Shown: one piece after another, positions 19,322 through 29,327 of the stretch
How the letters are laid out: each line of letters starts with the position of its first letter
Numbering within the stretch: position 1 is the first letter of the stretch
Source: an uncultured Thermoguttaceae bacterium
Lineage (GTDB): Bacteria; Planctomycetota; Planctomycetia; Pirellulales; Thermoguttaceae
NCBI GenBank assembly: GCA_938042245.1
Contig: CALIRO010000047.1
Coordinates: 1 to 64,000 of the forward strand
Direction of reading: 5' to 3'
Length of the DNA: 64,000 bases
Made by a program: the position numbers and the translations under genes
The notes under the pieces: model-generated
What the model was told of the DNA's origin: nothing
Database searches by the model: none
What the model saw: only the letters and a program-made list of their open reading frames with translations

Positions 19322-20444
19322 GTGGAAAAAGAATGGTTGGATCGGGCCGAGGCGATTCAAAAGCGGCTAAAACAATTGCAGGACTCTCTTTGACTATGCT
19401 GGCCGAAAAGCTCGGGCTACCGAGCTAGAAACGCAAATGGCCGAATCGGATTTCTGGAATCGGCCCGAGCGTGCCCAGGTGGTCGTAGCGGAGCTAAAGA
19501 CCCTGAAGGCCATTCTGAAACCGATGGAGACCCTGGCCCAGCAGGTGGAGGATCTGCAGATCCTGCTGGAAATGGCCGACGAAGATGCTGAGTTTGCTGC
19601 CGAGGTACCCAAGACGCTTGGACAACTCGAAGCCCAATTGAAAGATTTGGAAATTAAGGCCCTTCTCAATGGCCCATGGGATAGCCATTCGGCCCTGGTA
19701 AGTATCCATGCGCGGGACGGCGGAACGGATGCGGCTGACTGGGCGGAAATGCTTCTACGCATGTACATCAACTGGGCAAAAAGCCACGATTATGAGGTGG
19801 AACTTCTGGATCGGCAAGATAACGACCCGGCCGGGATTGCCAGCGCCACCATTGCTATCCGAGGGCCGATGGCCTATGGATACCTCAAAGGGGAATCGGG
19901 AATCCATCGACTGGTGCGCATCAGCCCTTTTAATGCGGAAGGGAAACGCCAGACCAGCTTTGCGGCCGTCGATGTGACGCCGGAAATTACCGACGAAAAG
20001 CAGATCGAAATCCGAGAGGAAGATATTGAGGAACAGGTGTTCCGGTCCAGTGGGCCGGGCGGCCAACATGTCAATAAAACTTCTAGCGCCGTTCGCTTGA
20101 TTCACATTCCCACTGGCATTACGGTGGCCTGCCGGAGCGAACGAAGCCAACACCAGAACCGGGCCACTGCCATGCGGATGCTCCGAGCCAGGCTGGCCCG
20201 AATCGAAGAAGAAAAACGCGAAGCCGAACAGGCCGCTAAATATAAACAAATGCCCAAGACCGGCTTCGGCGCCCAAATCCGCAGTTATTTCCTCCACCCC
20301 GAACAACGAATCAAAGACGCCCGGACCGGTTTAACCGTTACCGACTTCCACCGGGTCCTGGACGGCGATATCCAGCCGTTTCTGGACGCTTACTTGCGCT
20401 GGCGTGCCGCTCAAGAAGAATCCTCCGCCAACTCCCAAAATTGA
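19322..20444 (+). CDS. prfB: Peptide chain release factor 2, programmed +1 frameshift
   Basis: RF2 recognises UGA/UAA stops and triggers peptide release. Translation starts at GTG 19322, with AGGGAGG 9 bases upstream, and runs 23 codons to CTT TGA C at 19388-19394. The ribosome must slip +1 on CTT so that GAC is read instead of the UGA stop; the second frame then continues DYAGRKARATELETQMAESD to the end. This is the classical autoregulatory frameshift of bacterial prfB and gives a 373-residue product. The anticodon-mimic tripeptide SPF is present in RISPFNAEGK, and the catalytic GGQ in SSGPGGQHVNKTSSA. The upstream AGGA is a weaker match to the internal Shine-Dalgarno of E. coli prfB and is more distant. 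A TATAAT at 19275-19280 may be the -10 box. Confidence 0.96.
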
Positions 20445-20492
20445 AATGAATCTCCCCTGGCTATCCGGTTCCCCAGTAAATCCCACAACCCT

Positions 20493-20735
20493 ATGTTAGA
20501 CCTTCAGATCCAAAAGCTCCGACAGGATTATAGCAATCGGTATGTAGTGCTCGAAAGCGATCGGCCGGAATCTCGCCGGTTTCAGGGCCGGATCGGCCTG
20601 GTAAAAACAATCACCATGAACTGCCAGGCTTTGGTGGAGTGGGTGGACTCGGCCGACCGGGCTTGGTACGCTTTCGATCTGGATGATTTGCGTCTGGTGG
20701 ATCGGCCTGTCCGGCCAACCTCCTCGCCTAGATAA
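20493..20735 (+). CDS. Small conserved protein, function unknown
   Basis: An 80-residue protein that starts MLDLQIQKLRQDYSNRYVVL and contains RFQGRIGLVKTITMNCQALV and WVDSADRAWYAFDLDDLRLV. The pattern suggests a small beta-barrel of the SH3 or KOW-like kind, a class that often binds RNA or ribosomes. It lies 48 bases after prfB on the same strand, so it may be co-transcribed. I do not recognise a named family, and the function is unknown. Confidence 0.65.
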   Translation: MLDLQIQKLRQDYSNRYVVLESDRPESRRFQGRIGLVKTITMNCQALVEWVDSADRAWYAFDLDDLRLVDRPVRPTSSPR

Positions 20736-20826
20736 CTCCGCTCCCTCCCCCGATTTCGATATGGAAGGCTACTTCGCCAAATCGCCAAGAGGTTTCTTTT
20801 TGTCAGACCGGCCAAGCAACGTAGTT

Positions 20827-22716
20827 TTATTGGGATCCGGTCCACGAAGGTAAAGAGGCAGTGCGGGTTCGGCTTGGGCGCTGATCCAGCACCGTCCAGA
20901 CCGGCACCCGCTGCCGAAGCTGATCCAGGTAGGCCTGCTGCTGGATCTGGATGCGCTGCTTACGGATTTCCTCTCGGATTTTCACCTGAGCTTCTTCAAA
21001 CGGAATCCGGTGGGCTTCTTGGCGATCAATCACGCGCACAATATGCAACCAATCCCCGTCTTCCAAGATGGGGCTCATCGCACCCACAGGAAGGGAGAAC
21101 AGAGCCTCGTCTAAGATTTCCGACCGTAGGCTCCCCTGGGTAGTCCAATCCCGAAGGCCGCCTTGGGAGGCGCTAGGGGCATCGGAGAATTCTTTGGCCA
21201 CCTCCGCAAACGGACGCCCGTCCAGCACCTGGTTGCCTGCTCGGGCTAAGATAGCCCAGGCAGTCTGTTGATCGGGATATTTGGATATGCGTACACTGAT
21301 CTGTTCCCATCGGACCCGGGCCGGCTGCTCAAATTCGCTCTGATGCGACTGATACCAGGCCCACATCTCTTCGTAGCCTACCTCCTCATTGACTTTTATC
21401 TTTTGGGCTACCCACTGGGAGGCTAACGAGCGCTGGAAATACAATCGCCGATGCCGAGCCACCGACGTTCCCCCCCGCCGTAACCGAGCATCTAGCTCCT
21501 GGTACGTTGCTACCTGATAAAAGGCAAAAAACTTGGGCAATTCCACCCTTTCAAAATGCCTAGACACCTGCTCTTCCATGTTTTTCAAAGCCTCCTTGGG
21601 GACCACCCCTACCGCATCGGAATAGGCCAACTTCGCATCGACCAATTGGCCAAGCAGGGTGGAAAACTGCGCTTGGACAAAGGATTCCCTTTGGAACCAT
21701 ATCTCCTCCAACGTAGGCGGGGGTAAGTGTCTGTCGGCGGCCTTTTGACGGGAGTAGATAGAGATTAAAAACTGCTCGGCCGTTACCCAAACGTCGCTCA
21801 TCAGCACCACATCGGATCCCACCCGGGCTACCACCCTGGCTCCCTCACAAAAGACCTTTTCCACAGAAGGCTCTAGTACTGCCACTCGTTCGCCAGAAGG
21901 ATATGGAACCCCTCTTTGGTGGCCGCCACCAGGGTCCTCCTCCATGGCCCCCGGTGGATTCCGCAGACCGGACAGGTCCTCTAGCCTTTCCGGAAGAGAA
22001 TGCCTGGGGGCAGTTGGTTCCCGGCTAGCCAAGCGGGAGACCTCCGAAAATCTCCCGGCGGTCTCGGCCAGGGGGTATGGTCCCTTCCCAGGCTGCTCCA
22101 GAACAATTTCCGAAGGAGATGTTCCCGGGAAGCTCTCAGAGCGGGGCTGCCCTGCCCACCATCTAGGGGGATCAAAAACCGCCTCTCTCTCTACAACCCC
22201 TCTATCAAGGGGAATGCTCCCATGCTCTGTTGGCATTTTCCATGGAGAACCTTCAGACGAAGGCTGACCAGATGGAGAAGGAGCTATCCGAGAAGTGGAG
22301 GATGGCTCTGTCGGAGGTGAATAAGGCACACTTTCACCGGGGATGATCTGATCGGCATCTGCTGGTTGAGTCTTTTTAGGGGGATCAAATCCACCAAAAG
22401 AAGGGGACGGCTGAGTAGGCAAATCAGGGGAGTTCACAGCGGCCGTTCTGGAAGGTGGAATTGGCCAAGCAGAGGCCTGGCCCCCCGAACTGGGGGTTGG
22501 CGGGACAGTAATTTCCTGGGAGGGGATTGGCGGGACGGGGGGTAAAACCCCATATTGGGGTATATATTCTAGATCTGAAGGGGGGGATGCTTCTGCCTTT
22601 CGTGCCCAACTTTCCACCCGCGCCAACCACGCCGCTGCCCATTCCGGCCGAAGACAGACCACGACCGCTCCAAGGATGGCTACAAATAACAAAATCCAAT
22701 AACAATGCCGCACCAC
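20827..22716 (-). CDS. Exported parvulin-type peptidyl-prolyl isomerase
   Basis: A 629-residue protein with an N-terminal hydrophobic signal or anchor (about residues 6-21). A Pro/Ser-rich disordered region covers about residues 50-275, followed by a SurA/PrsA-like helical chaperone region starting at ARVGSDVVLMSD. The PpiC rotamase domain is at about 455-570, with WEQISVRI, GRPFAEVAKEFSDAPSASQG, GLRDWTTQGSL and LFSLPVGAMSPILED. The order SurA-N then PpiC and the predicted export suggest a periplasmic folding factor for envelope proteins. Translation appears to start at one of two adjacent GTG codons (22716 or 22713), with only a weak AGG upstream. The long Pro-rich insert is unusual for the family. 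Confidence 0.85.
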   Translation of the reverse strand: MVRHCYWILLFVAILGAVVVCLRPEWAAAWLARVESWARKAEASPPSDLEYIPQYGVLPPVPPIPSQEITVPPTPSSGGQASAWPIPPSRTAAVNSPDLPTQPSPSFGGFDPPKKTQPADADQIIPGESVPYSPPTEPSSTSRIAPSPSGQPSSEGSPWKMPTEHGSIPLDRGVVEREAVFDPPRWWAGQPRSESFPGTSPSEIVLEQPGKGPYPLAETAGRFSEVSRLASREPTAPRHSLPERLEDLSGLRNPPGAMEEDPGGGHQRGVPYPSGERVAVLEPSVEKVFCEGARVVARVGSDVVLMSDVWVTAEQFLISIYSRQKAADRHLPPPTLEEIWFQRESFVQAQFSTLLGQLVDAKLAYSDAVGVVPKEALKNMEEQVSRHFERVELPKFFAFYQVATYQELDARLRRGGTSVARHRRLYFQRSLASQWVAQKIKVNEEVGYEEMWAWYQSHQSEFEQPARVRWEQISVRISKYPDQQTAWAILARAGNQVLDGRPFAEVAKEFSDAPSASQGGLRDWTTQGSLRSEILDEALFSLPVGAMSPILEDGDWLHIVRVIDRQEAHRIPFEEAQVKIREEIRKQRIQIQQQAYLDQLRQRVPVWTVLDQRPSRTRTASLPSWTGSQ

Positions 22717-22878
22717 AGGTACTACCTAAAATCCGGAGCCATCCCCCCTTTTAGGTTATAATCCTATCCAAAATCGTGGTTTTACCGGAGGTTTCCCGCC
22801 TTGCTTCGGAGCAAACCTACCCGAAAATGCAAGCTAAAACGCGCCATTCGGGGGGCATTGGGAGGTTTTCTGTGTGTA

Positions 22879-25800
22879 TCAGATAGACTCGGCGGGATTA
22901 TAGGGAAGTTTTTCCTCGGATTGCAACAGCATTTTGACAAGCTGGAGGATTTCGTCGGGCGATGTAAGTTCTTTTGGCAAGGGGAGATAAGCTGTTTCCG
23001 CATCGACAATGCGAAGTCGGCCGCCGCTCAACCGAGCCAACCGCCGGATCAGGGATTCTACCCGATAGGCTAAAACCACATAGGGCATGTCCAGATCGTG
23101 GCGTTCCATCCGGATGGCGGACAGATACCAGTGTTGGGCGGCAATCCGAATTTCATGGACTACCAGCAGTCGTTCGACTTCCGGGGGCGGGGGACCAAAC
23201 CGGTCCTGCATTTCGGACCGAAGCAGGTGGAGGTCTTCGTAGGTTTCGGCTCGTGCGAGCCGACGGTATAGGTCCATCTTCAGACGCATGTCGGGCACAT
23301 AGGTCCTGGGCAGGTAGGCGGCTCCCGGTAGGTCGATATCCACTTCTAGAGGGGTTTTCAGGGGTTGGCGTTTAAGTCGGGCAATCGCCTGCTCCAACAA
23401 TTGGCAATACAGTTCGTAGCCGACCATGGCAATATGGCCGCTTTGTTCTCGTCCCAGGATATTGCCGGCGCCTCGGATTTCCAGGTCGCGCATAGCGATG
23501 GCAAACCCGGCACCCAGATGACTATATTCTTCGATGGCGCGCAGACGCCGGGCCGCATTGGGAGAGATGTACCGTTCTGGGTGGATCAAAAGATAACAAT
23601 AAGCCCGATGTTTATACCGGCCGACTCGCCCTCGGAGCTGATGGAGGTCAGCCAGTCCGAACCGCTCCGCCTCATTGATAAAGATGGTATTGACATTCGG
23701 AAGATCCAGACCGCTTTCGATGATGGTAGTACACAAAAGAATATCAAACTGATGATCGATAAAATCCAGCATCACCCGCTCTAATTGTTCTTCGGGCATT
23801 TGAGCATGGCCAATCCGTAAGGAGGCCTCCGGCACAATCTCTTGCAGCAACAGGGCCATCTCTTGGATGTCGGCCACCCGATTATGTACAAAGAACACCT
23901 GGCCATTCCGGTTCAACTCTCGAAGGATCGCATGACGAATCAGCTCCGGATCGAATCGGCAGACATGGGTTTCCACGGCCAGCCGATCCGCCGGCGGCGT
24001 TTGCAGGTTTGATATATCCCGTAGTCCCACCAGGGCCATGTGCAACGTGCGAGGAATCGGTGTGGCCGTCATGGTGAGCACATCGGCCATTTCGCGGAAT
24101 TGCTTGAAACGCTCCTTCAGTTCCACGCCAAACCGCTGTTCCTCGTCGATGATGACAAGGCCCAAATTATGGAAGCGGACATCCGGTTGGACGAGGCGAT
24201 GGGTGCCGATGATGATGTCGATTCGGCCGGCGGCTAGGTCGTCGAGGATTTGTTCCTGTTGGCGGCGGGGGACAAACCGGGAAAGCACGGCGATTCGGAT
24301 AGGGAATTCGGCCATTCGGCTCGTGAAGGTGCGCAAGTGTTGCTCAGCCAGGATGGTAGTGGGGACCAACATAGCCACCTGATAACCGGCGCAGACGGCT
24401 TTGAAGGCGGCTCGCATGGCCACTTCGGTTTTGCCGTAGCCGACGTCGCCGCACAAGAGTCGATCCATCGGCTTGCTAGATTCCATATCTTGTTTGACGG
24501 CCTGGATGGCAGCCAATTGATCGGGTGTTTCCGGATAGGGGAAGGAGGCGTCGAATTCGTGTTGCCATTGGGTGTCGGGGGGGAAACGGATGCCGGGCAA
24601 GGCGGTGCGTTTGGCTTGCATTTGGAGCATTTCGGCGGCGAGATCCGAAACAGCTTTTTCCACGGTTTTTTTCTGGCGGTTCCAGAGCCGACCACCCAAT
24701 TTCGCTAGCCGAGGCCGAGCTTTTGTGCCGCCTACATATTTCTGCACCAGACCAATCTTCGAAGTGGGAACATAAAGTTTCGTACCCTCTGCAAATTCTA
24801 ACACCAGATGTTCTTCCACCTGGCTATCTTTCTGGAGCAGTTGGAGGCCCCGGTAACGGGCAATGCCATGGGCCACATGCACCACCAGTTCCCCTTCCCG
24901 CAGTTCCAGGAAACTGTCGATGACCTTGCCTAGATGCCGGGCTACTGGCCGACGGATCTCCTCCCGCCGGAAAAGCTCGGCGCTAGAGACCAGAACCGTC
25001 CGCTCCGGCACGAGTCGAAAACCCCGATGAAGTTTGCCCAGCACAAAGTCAAGACGGCCTCCTTGGGCCAATCGGCTCTCCTGAAACAGCTCCCTAAGCC
25101 GACCAATCTCCGCCTCCGTCTCGCAAACCAGATAGACCTGTTGATCCGCCCCAACCGCATCCAATTCTTCCCGCACCCGATGGACATCCCCGGTAAAGCG
25201 TTCCACCGATTCGATCCGGAGCCGACAAGTCGTCTCCCAGGAACTGGCCGCCACCGCCGAAACGGTTACTGAAGGAAACCGGATAAGCCGTTGGAGAACT
25301 TCCAGATACGAATGAACTTTTTCCAGCTTTGGGAGGCGCTGCTGGTATTGCTGTGCGGAGCGTTCTATTTCCCCTGGTTCCACTAGGATTACCCAGGCGG
25401 TTTGGGGCAGGTAATCGCTCAGGCAGCCTCGTTGAGCTTCGAGCAGACCAAGGCCGGTAATTTCTACTTCCCGGAGGGATTGGATGCTTCGCTGACTTGC
25501 TACCTCAAATTGCCGGATGGAGTCAATTTGATCGCCGAAGAATTCCACTCGCACTGGGTCCGCCGCATCCGGAGGAAACAGATCGACCAGTCCGCCACGG
25601 ACCGAAAACTCTCCCGGCAGTGCCACGGCAGTCATCCGCTGGAACCCCTGGGCCTGAAGCCACTGGACTAACTGCTCCAGCGGAAGGCTCATGCCCACCT
25701 GAAGCAGTCGGCTATGGGCCTGCCACTGGGTTGGTTCTGGAACCGGTTGCAGCAGGGCCTGAATCGGACCTATCACCAGTTTAGGAGGAGAAACTGTTCG

Positions 25801-26169
25801 GAGCTGCTTGAGCACCCGCAGACGCTGAGCGAAGACTTCGTCCGGCTGGGGAGATTCTTCAGGCAGATGCTCTAGCGGGGGAAAAGGCTGCCGAGGGGCT
25901 TGCTCGGCCGGAAGAAAGAGCTCTAGATCTTCGAGGAAATCTTCTGCGTGTTCCGGCTGGGGAGTAACCACTAAAAGGGTGGCAGGGGCATGGGCTGCCA
26001 GAGCGGCCACCACCAGCGCGCACGAAGACCCCCATACTCCGTCCAATGTGGCGGCATGACCTGCCTGCAGGCTGGCCACCACCTGGTCGAAGCCTTCATG
26101 CCGCTGGATCGAACCGACCAACTGGTGGAGTTGGCCCGGCGTGGCCGAAGCCCTACTAACTACTGTCAT
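22879..26169 (-). CDS. mfd: Transcription-repair coupling factor
   Basis: Mfd is a DNA translocase that removes RNA polymerase stalled at lesions and recruits UvrA. The product has 1096 residues, close to the usual length. The UvrB-homology part occupies the first ~380 residues, and the RNA-polymerase-interacting (CarD-like) domain is at about 415-490 (GELVVHVAHGIARYRGLQLL). The RecG-like translocase follows, with Walker A GDVGYGKTE near residue 573, DEEQ near 675, and motifs TATPIPRTLHMAL and QLRGRVGR. The C-terminal TRCF domain contains LPRTYVPDMRLKMDLYRRLA. The start codon overlaps the stop of a four-codon leader frame that has the only good Shine-Dalgarno sequence, so initiation may be translationally coupled. 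Confidence 0.96.
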   Translation of the reverse strand: MTVVSRASATPGQLHQLVGSIQRHEGFDQVVASLQAGHAATLDGVWGSSCALVVAALAAHAPATLLVVTPQPEHAEDFLEDLELFLPAEQAPRQPFPPLEHLPEESPQPDEVFAQRLRVLKQLRTVSPPKLVIGPIQALLQPVPEPTQWQAHSRLLQVGMSLPLEQLVQWLQAQGFQRMTAVALPGEFSVRGGLVDLFPPDAADPVRVEFFGDQIDSIRQFEVASQRSIQSLREVEITGLGLLEAQRGCLSDYLPQTAWVILVEPGEIERSAQQYQQRLPKLEKVHSYLEVLQRLIRFPSVTVSAVAASSWETTCRLRIESVERFTGDVHRVREELDAVGADQQVYLVCETEAEIGRLRELFQESRLAQGGRLDFVLGKLHRGFRLVPERTVLVSSAELFRREEIRRPVARHLGKVIDSFLELREGELVVHVAHGIARYRGLQLLQKDSQVEEHLVLEFAEGTKLYVPTSKIGLVQKYVGGTKARPRLAKLGGRLWNRQKKTVEKAVSDLAAEMLQMQAKRTALPGIRFPPDTQWQHEFDASFPYPETPDQLAAIQAVKQDMESSKPMDRLLCGDVGYGKTEVAMRAAFKAVCAGYQVAMLVPTTILAEQHLRTFTSRMAEFPIRIAVLSRFVPRRQQEQILDDLAAGRIDIIIGTHRLVQPDVRFHNLGLVIIDEEQRFGVELKERFKQFREMADVLTMTATPIPRTLHMALVGLRDISNLQTPPADRLAVETHVCRFDPELIRHAILRELNRNGQVFFVHNRVADIQEMALLLQEIVPEASLRIGHAQMPEEQLERVMLDFIDHQFDILLCTTIIESGLDLPNVNTIFINEAERFGLADLHQLRGRVGRYKHRAYCYLLIHPERYISPNAARRLRAIEEYSHLGAGFAIAMRDLEIRGAGNILGREQSGHIAMVGYELYCQLLEQAIARLKRQPLKTPLEVDIDLPGAAYLPRTYVPDMRLKMDLYRRLARAETYEDLHLLRSEMQDRFGPPPPEVERLLVVHEIRIAAQHWYLSAIRMERHDLDMPYVVLAYRVESLIRRLARLSGGRLRIVDAETAYLPLPKELTSPDEILQLVKMLLQSEEKLPYNPAESI

Positions 26170-26180
26170 CTACCGTCCAT
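26166..26180 (-). promoter_or_regulatory. Four-codon leader frame overlapping the mfd start
   Basis: ATG GAC GGT AGA TGA has AGGAG at 26188-26192, a 7-base spacing. Its stop codon shares bases with the mfd ATG (ATGA overlap). The same AGGAG is 18 bases from the mfd ATG, too far for direct use. The arrangement suggests termination-reinitiation coupling, or that the annotated mfd start is reached by another route. Confidence 0.45.
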
Positions 26181-26192
26181 TTTAAATCTCCT

Positions 26193-26523
26193 ATTCAGGC
26201 CCGGCAAAGGGCACTTTAATCTTTCATAACCTGCAGAGAAGCGTTTAGAATGGGGCCAAAAAGTATGGCTGCGGGGTCGAAGTAAAAGGCCACCGGAACG
26301 GAAAAACCGGGGGGTACCTGATTGATCCCACTATTGAGGGGGACAGCAAGCGTGTCGGAGGAGTTACTTCCCAAATATACTTAAAAACTGGGCAAAATAG
26401 AAAAAATAGAAAAATTAGTAAAGCACCGGCCTGGATAAGTCTTAGGTGGCCCGTTCGTTCCGGGGGGATGTGCCCCGAAGGGTCCAGTGGCCCTGGGGGT
26501 AGCCTTGCGGAAGCAGAGCTTTT
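26193..26523. other. Intergenic region upstream of mfd
   Basis: About 330 bases between the HYExAFE gene and mfd, both on the - strand. It holds an A-rich tract around 26381-26423 and a GC-rich segment around 26447-26510. The mfd promoter should lie here, but I cannot point to convincing boxes. No gene seen. Confidence 0.4.
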
Positions 26524-27114
26524 TTACCAATCCTCCTGAGGCCCTGAAGGGGAACAGGTGGATGGGGGGGCGGCCGAGAGGGCCAGCCCGGGCGGCCAGC
26601 AGCGGCCTAAAAATTCATGCACCGGACGGGCGTAGCTCCGGAATTCGGCTACTGGAATGCTCACCGTCTGCCAGCGCCGGGAGCGTTGTCGGCTAGAGGC
26701 CTGGTAGTCCAGCAGGGGAATGCCTAAAAATCCATAGCTTTGGTCTCGGAACAGGAACAATTGTTCTGAAGGAACCGGACTCCGTGGCCCGACCACCCAA
26801 TACGCAAAGACCAAAAGGCCTCGGAACGACTGGCCAAACATCTGTTCCCATTGCGCTAAACTCTCCAGTTCGTCCTGCGTGCACCAATTGGTCCAATATT
26901 GAGCGGTCTTCTGACCGGTGGGGAATCGACGGCCTTTGACGTCGATGAGCCAAACAATCGGTCCTGGCGAAGGCACAATAAAATCCAAACTCTTTAGAGT
27001 GGCCCCTTCCGGCAGGAGGCTACGTCGGCTTTCGTTGACCGCAATATACGGGGTGCGGAGCTGCCGGAGATAGGCTTCGAAGGCGGCTTCGTAATGATTG
27101 TGCCGATCTGCCAT
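26524..27114 (-). CDS. HYExAFE-family protein, possible PD-(D/E)XK nuclease fold
   Basis: A 196-residue protein that starts MADRHNHYEAAFEAYLRQL, showing the HYExAFE signature that names this planctomycete-typical family. It continues with SLDFIVPSP and WLIDVKGRRFP. The spacing of an acidic residue in the first element from D-x-K in the second looks like a PD-(D/E)XK nuclease core. That is my inference; no enzymatic role is established. A WTNWCTQDELESLAQWEQMF segment follows. The C-terminus is Pro/Ser-rich. The proximity to mfd hints at DNA metabolism but proves nothing. Confidence 0.75.
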   Translation of the reverse strand: MADRHNHYEAAFEAYLRQLRTPYIAVNESRRSLLPEGATLKSLDFIVPSPGPIVWLIDVKGRRFPTGQKTAQYWTNWCTQDELESLAQWEQMFGQSFRGLLVFAYWVVGPRSPVPSEQLFLFRDQSYGFLGIPLLDYQASSRQRSRRWQTVSIPVAEFRSYARPVHEFLGRCWPPGLALSAAPPSTCSPSGPQEDW

Positions 27115-27677
27115 CGCCCTGAATCCTTCAGTCAGAAGCCCAACCCAGAGAGATCGGAGGCGTTCGTGCCTGCTCCAACAAACATCCTACCATTTCCGCC
27201 GAAGGGAGCAAACGATCCTGCCCCACCAAAGTGGAGCTTCTTTGTACCTCTTTTGGGTTTTAGAGATTACCAGGCTCCTGGCCCCTCTACCATGAGCGAG
27301 ACAGCCAGGGGCTCCAGAAGTTCGGGCACTTCCCCGGACCGGATGAGCAAGCTCCCAGATGCGCCGGAAATGCTCTGGCCCAGGGTGGGCCGAGGGGTTT
27401 TCCTGCCAAACTGGCACCTCTGTGGAATCCCCTAGGGAATCTTCCCGGAAGGCATATGCATAACTGCTTATTTATCAATGGGTTAAGAAAAGGGTTCTTT
27501 TGGCATAAAGCTTGCTCTATAGAAGGGCAGTTTATTTTCGGCTGCCAATTGCGCAGGCGGCGGAAGTGCCGCTGGCCCTTTCAGAGTATGGCTTATTCCC
27601 CTTGGGGTACCCAAAGAGGGGATATTAATAACCTCCCTATCGGTGGGTAATTGGGTTGCACACAGGAGGAAATCACC
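27115..27677. other. Divergent intergenic region upstream of groEL1
   Basis: About 560 bases with no supported gene. It contains a sigma54-type promoter candidate at 27500-27516. I looked for the CIRCE inverted repeat (TTAGCACTC and GAGTGCTAA) and did not see it. Confidence 0.5.
27500..27516 (+). promoter_or_regulatory. Candidate sigma54 (RpoN) promoter of groEL1
   Basis: TTGGCATAAAGCTTGCT fits the -24/-12 pattern TTGGCA-N6-TTGCW, with exactly 10 bases between the invariant GG (27502-27503) and GC (27514-27515). It lies about 160 bases before the groEL1 start on the same strand. No enhancer-binding site was identified, and the match alone can occur by chance. Confidence 0.5.
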
Positions 27678-29327
27678 GTGGCAAAACAATTGATCTTTGA
27701 GGATGAAGCCAGACTGGCTTTAGCTGCTGGAGTTGGTAAGTTGGCTCGGGCCGTCCGCAGCACCTTGGGCCCTAGAGGGCGAAATGCCGTGCTGGATAAA
27801 GGTTGGGGTTCGCCCAAGATTACCAAAGACGGGGTAACCGTGGCCGAGGACATCGAACTGGAAAACCCCTATGAAAACCTCGGCGCCCAGTTGGTCAAAG
27901 AAGCAGCCACTAAAACCAATGAAGTGGCCGGCGATGGAACTACCACTGCTACCGTGCTGGCCGAGGCGATCTTCAAAGAAGGTCTCCGGATGATTTCGGC
28001 CGGTGCCGATCCGATGGCCTTGGCTCGTGGCATCCACAAAGCCACTGAAGCGGTGGTAGCCGAGATCAAAAAACTCTCCAAATCGGTGGATTCCAAAAAT
28101 AAAAAGGAGATTCAGCAGATTGCTACCATTGCCGGCAACAATGATCCGTCGATCGGCAGTGTGCTGGCCGACGCTTTCATGAAAGTCGGCAAAGACGGCG
28201 TCATCACCATCGAAGAGGGTAAACAGAGCGAAACCTATGTGGAAGTGGTTGAGGGGATGCAATTCGACCGAGGTTTCCTCTCGCCGCATTTTGTTACCGA
28301 TGTGGAAAACCAGAAGGTGGAGCTAGAAGATTGTTTGATCTTGGTGCATGAAGAAAAAATCTCCAGCGCCAAGAATCTTATTCCCCTGTTGGAGGCGGTC
28401 AGTAAAGCCAATAAGCCGCTGCTGATAATTGCTGAGGAGGTCGAAGGGGAGGCCTTGGCCACCTTAGTGGTCAACAAGCTTCGGGGGATTTTGCGCTGCT
28501 GTGCGGTGAAAGCTCCGGGCTACGGTGATCGGCGAAAAGCGATGCTGGGCGATATTGCTATTTTGACCGGCGCCCAGCCCATCTTTAAAGACTTAGGTAT
28601 CCAATTGGATTCGGTGCGACTAAAAGATCTGGGCACCGCCAAAAAGGTCATCGTGGATGCGGAGAATACGACCATTGTAGGCGGCGGAGGCGACAAGAAG
28701 GCCATCGAAGGCCGGATCGAGCAAATCCGCCGGGAAATCGAAACGACCACGAGCGACTATGACCGGGAGAAGCTGCAGGAGCGGCTGGCCAAGTTGGCCG
28801 GTGGCGTGGCCCAAATCAATGTCGGCGCAGCCACCGAAACCGAAATGAAGGAACGCAAGGTGCTTCTGGAGGATGCCCGGGCCGCCACCCAGGCTGCTTT
28901 GGAAGAAGGAATTGTGCCGGGTGGTGGAGTGGCTCTGATTCGGGCCGCCAAAGCCCTGGAAAAGTTCCAGCTCGATGGCGACGAAGACCTGGGGGCCAAG
29001 TGTGTCCTGAATGTCCTGGATATGCCCCTGCGGGCGATCGCCGAAAATGCTGGCCTGGATGGCGCCGTCGTTGTCAATCGGGTCCGCCAAATGAAAAACA
29101 AAACCGAAGGCTTCGATGCCGAACGGCAGGTTTACTGCGACCTGCTTGAAGCCGGTATTATTGATCCGACCAAGGTGGTGCGCACCGCGTTGCAGAATGC
29201 CGCCAGTGTGGCCTGCTTGCTGTTGACCACTTCGGCCCTGGTAACCGAAATCCCCAAGAAGGAGGAAAAGAAAGGACGCCGAGGCGGTCCAGACATGGAG
29301 GACATGGGCGATATGGATGAGTTCTAG
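27678..29327 (+). CDS. groEL: Chaperonin GroEL, copy 1
   Basis: A 549-residue 60-kDa chaperonin subunit, which forms the ATP-driven folding chamber. GTG 27678 has AGGAGG 8 bases upstream and gives [20 protein letters not shown]; an in-frame upstream start would add nine residues without a binding site. Nucleotide-binding residues lie in [26 protein letters not shown] and [14 protein letters not shown]. The C-terminus is [10 protein letters not shown] after a Lys/Arg-rich stretch, an acidic Met-rich tail rather than the usual GGM repeats. It is about 470 bases upstream of groES and is not in a tight groES-groEL pair. ALGPRG-type substitutions set it apart from copy 2, so the two may serve different clients. 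Confidence 0.97.
   Translation: MAKQLIFEDEARLALAAGVGKLARAVRSTLGPRGRNAVLDKGWGSPKITKDGVTVAEDIELENPYENLGAQLVKEAATKTNEVAGDGTTTATVLAEAIFKEGLRMISAGADPMALARGIHKATEAVVAEIKKLSKSVDSKNKKEIQQIATIAGNNDPSIGSVLADAFMKVGKDGVITIEEGKQSETYVEVVEGMQFDRGFLSPHFVTDVENQKVELEDCLILVHEEKISSAKNLIPLLEAVSKANKPLLIIAEEVEGEALATLVVNKLRGILRCCAVKAPGYGDRRKAMLGDIAILTGAQPIFKDLGIQLDSVRLKDLGTAKKVIVDAENTTIVGGGGDKKAIEGRIEQIRREIETTTSDYDREKLQERLAKLAGGVAQINVGAATETEMKERKVLLEDARAATQAALEEGIVPGGGVALIRAAKALEKFQLDGDEDLGAKCVLNVLDMPLRAIAENAGLDGAVVVNRVRQMKNKTEGFDAERQVYCDLLEAGIIDPTKVVRTALQNAASVACLLLTTSALVTEIPKKEEKKGRRGGPDMEDMGDMDEF

Noticed and set aside
27115..27677. CIRCE/HrcA operator upstream of groEL1
   Set aside because: No copy of the conserved nine-base inverted repeat was found here or ahead of groES.
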